From positions 1-5,799 of the forward strand of contig JAGOCU010000164.1 of NCBI GenBank assembly GCA_017998555.1: a stretch of 5,799 bases of DNA. Direction: 5' to 3'. The translations under genes and the position numbers were made by a program. The stretch's first letter is position 1, and every line of letters begins with the position of its first letter. Below, in pieces: positions 5,252 through 5,799 of this stretch. This stretch comes from Thermoflexales bacterium. GTDB taxonomy: Bacteria; Chloroflexota; Anaerolineae; J036; Brachytrichaceae. Below the pieces are notes generated by a model. It made no database searches and had not been told where the DNA came from. It saw only the letters and a program-made list of their open reading frames with translations.

Positions 5252-5799
5252 ATGAGATTCGCCATTTTCGCGATCGGAGCCGCGCTCGCAGCCGTGCTGG
5301 CTGGATTCGGCGCGCCGCGGCCTGCGGCGGCTGACACGATTACGGTCACGGTCAGTCCGGGTTGCGGCACGATTGCGGCCTGCATTGGCACGGCAAACCC
5401 GGGCGACACGATCCATATCCCGGCTGGCGCCTATACCGAAAGCGCCACGTTGGACAAGGCGGTCAGTCTGATCGGAGCAGGCGCGTCAGCCTCAGTCTGG
5501 GTCGCGCCCTCAAATGATCGGATCCTGACCGTGACGGCTCCAATGACGGCCTCGACGGTGATCGCCAATCTGACATTTCGGGATGCCAACTTCCTCGGCT
5601 TTGGCGGCGCGATTCGCCTGCAAGGGGGCGCTCAGCCCGCCTTGCGGCGCCTCAGTTTTGTCTCAAACAGCGCGACCGGAGGCGGGGCCATTTCCACCTA
5701 TGCCGGCCTGAATCTGGCCGACAGCGAGTTCAAACTGAACGCATCCACGACGCTGACCGGCGGCGCCATCGCCGCTGCGGCGGGCTCGATCTACATCAC
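5252..5799 (+). CDS. Secreted parallel beta-helix repeat protein, N-terminal part (runs off the right edge)
   Basis: This is a partial gene: 182 codons with no stop before the window end. Residues 1-27 are a clear Sec signal peptide (R2, hydrophobic core 3-19, cleavage probably after AAA at 25-27). A short strand region with a possible C38-C44 disulfide leads into NPGDTIHIPAGAYTES (49-64) and VSLIGAGAS (71-79), the first coil pattern of right-handed parallel beta-helix proteins. Later coils carry FVSNSATGGGAIS (136-148) and FKLNASTTLTGGAIA (160-174). This (F)xxNxA...GGAI pattern is typical of polymorphic outer membrane protein repeats and of choice-of-anchor surface proteins. It is probably a secreted or wall-attached protein that binds or cleaves polysaccharide, or mediates adhesion. 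No catalytic residues can be assigned in this fragment, and the C-terminal anchor would lie outside the window. Confidence 0.85.
   Translation, partial: MRFAIFAIGAALAAVLAGFGAPRPAAADTITVTVSPGCGTIAACIGTANPGDTIHIPAGAYTESATLDKAVSLIGAGASASVWVAPSNDRILTVTAPMTASTVIANLTFRDANFLGFGGAIRLQGGAQPALRRLSFVSNSATGGGAISTYAGLNLADSEFKLNASTTLTGGAIAAAAGSIYI

Noticed and set aside
4207..5409. Minus-strand open frame of 400 codons across the TPR region, the palindrome and the beta-helix start
   Set aside because: It runs through a perfect palindrome and antisense to two well-supported genes, and its translation shows no family character.

Overview
The window is GC-rich, coding-dense bacterial DNA with strong G/C preference at third codon positions. 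The gene set is a secreted WD40-type protein, a secreted M1 peptidase, a STAND-type ATPase with a long TPR tail, and a secreted parallel beta-helix protein. Two genes appear to start leaderless just after a TAnnnT -10 box. This would fit a Chloroflexota-like environmental bacterium, but the assignment is an inference from style and no marker gene is present. No rRNA, tRNA, CRISPR array, transposase or phage gene was seen.

Layout: (1) Positions 1-358, minus strand: the N-terminal 119 codons of an exported protein that enters a WD40-like repeat as it leaves the window. (2) Positions 359-811: a divergent intergenic region of about 450 bp with no convincing gene but rich in structure. It holds a small palindrome beside the leftward start, a perfect 9-bp-stem hairpin, a 19-of-21-bp inverted repeat, and a 47-bp composite module (24-bp repeat, 12-nt spacer, CACCTnnnAGG box) present twice. 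The second copy runs into the promoter of the next gene. (3) Positions 812-2464: a secreted M1 metallopeptidase with an intact active site. (4) Positions 2488-5046: a cytoplasmic AAA_16/STAND ATPase with TPRs, 23 nt downstream, with its own TACAAT box in the gap. (5) Positions 5056-5119: an exact 64-bp palindrome just after the ATPase stop codon. (6) Positions 5120-5251: a leader region with a weak promoter candidate and a clear Shine-Dalgarno sequence. (7) Positions 5252-5799: the first 182 codons of a secreted beta-helix repeat protein, open at the window edge.

How they work together: three of the four proteins carry export signals and probably act at or outside the cell surface. The ATPase/TPR protein is the only cytoplasmic one and looks like a sensor or scaffold. 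The peptidase and ATPase may be co-transcribed, but no shared pathway can be shown. I found no convincing new defence or biosynthetic system. The most notable signals are the perfect 64-bp palindrome, the duplicated module ending at the peptidase promoter, and the contrast between leaderless and Shine-Dalgarno starts.
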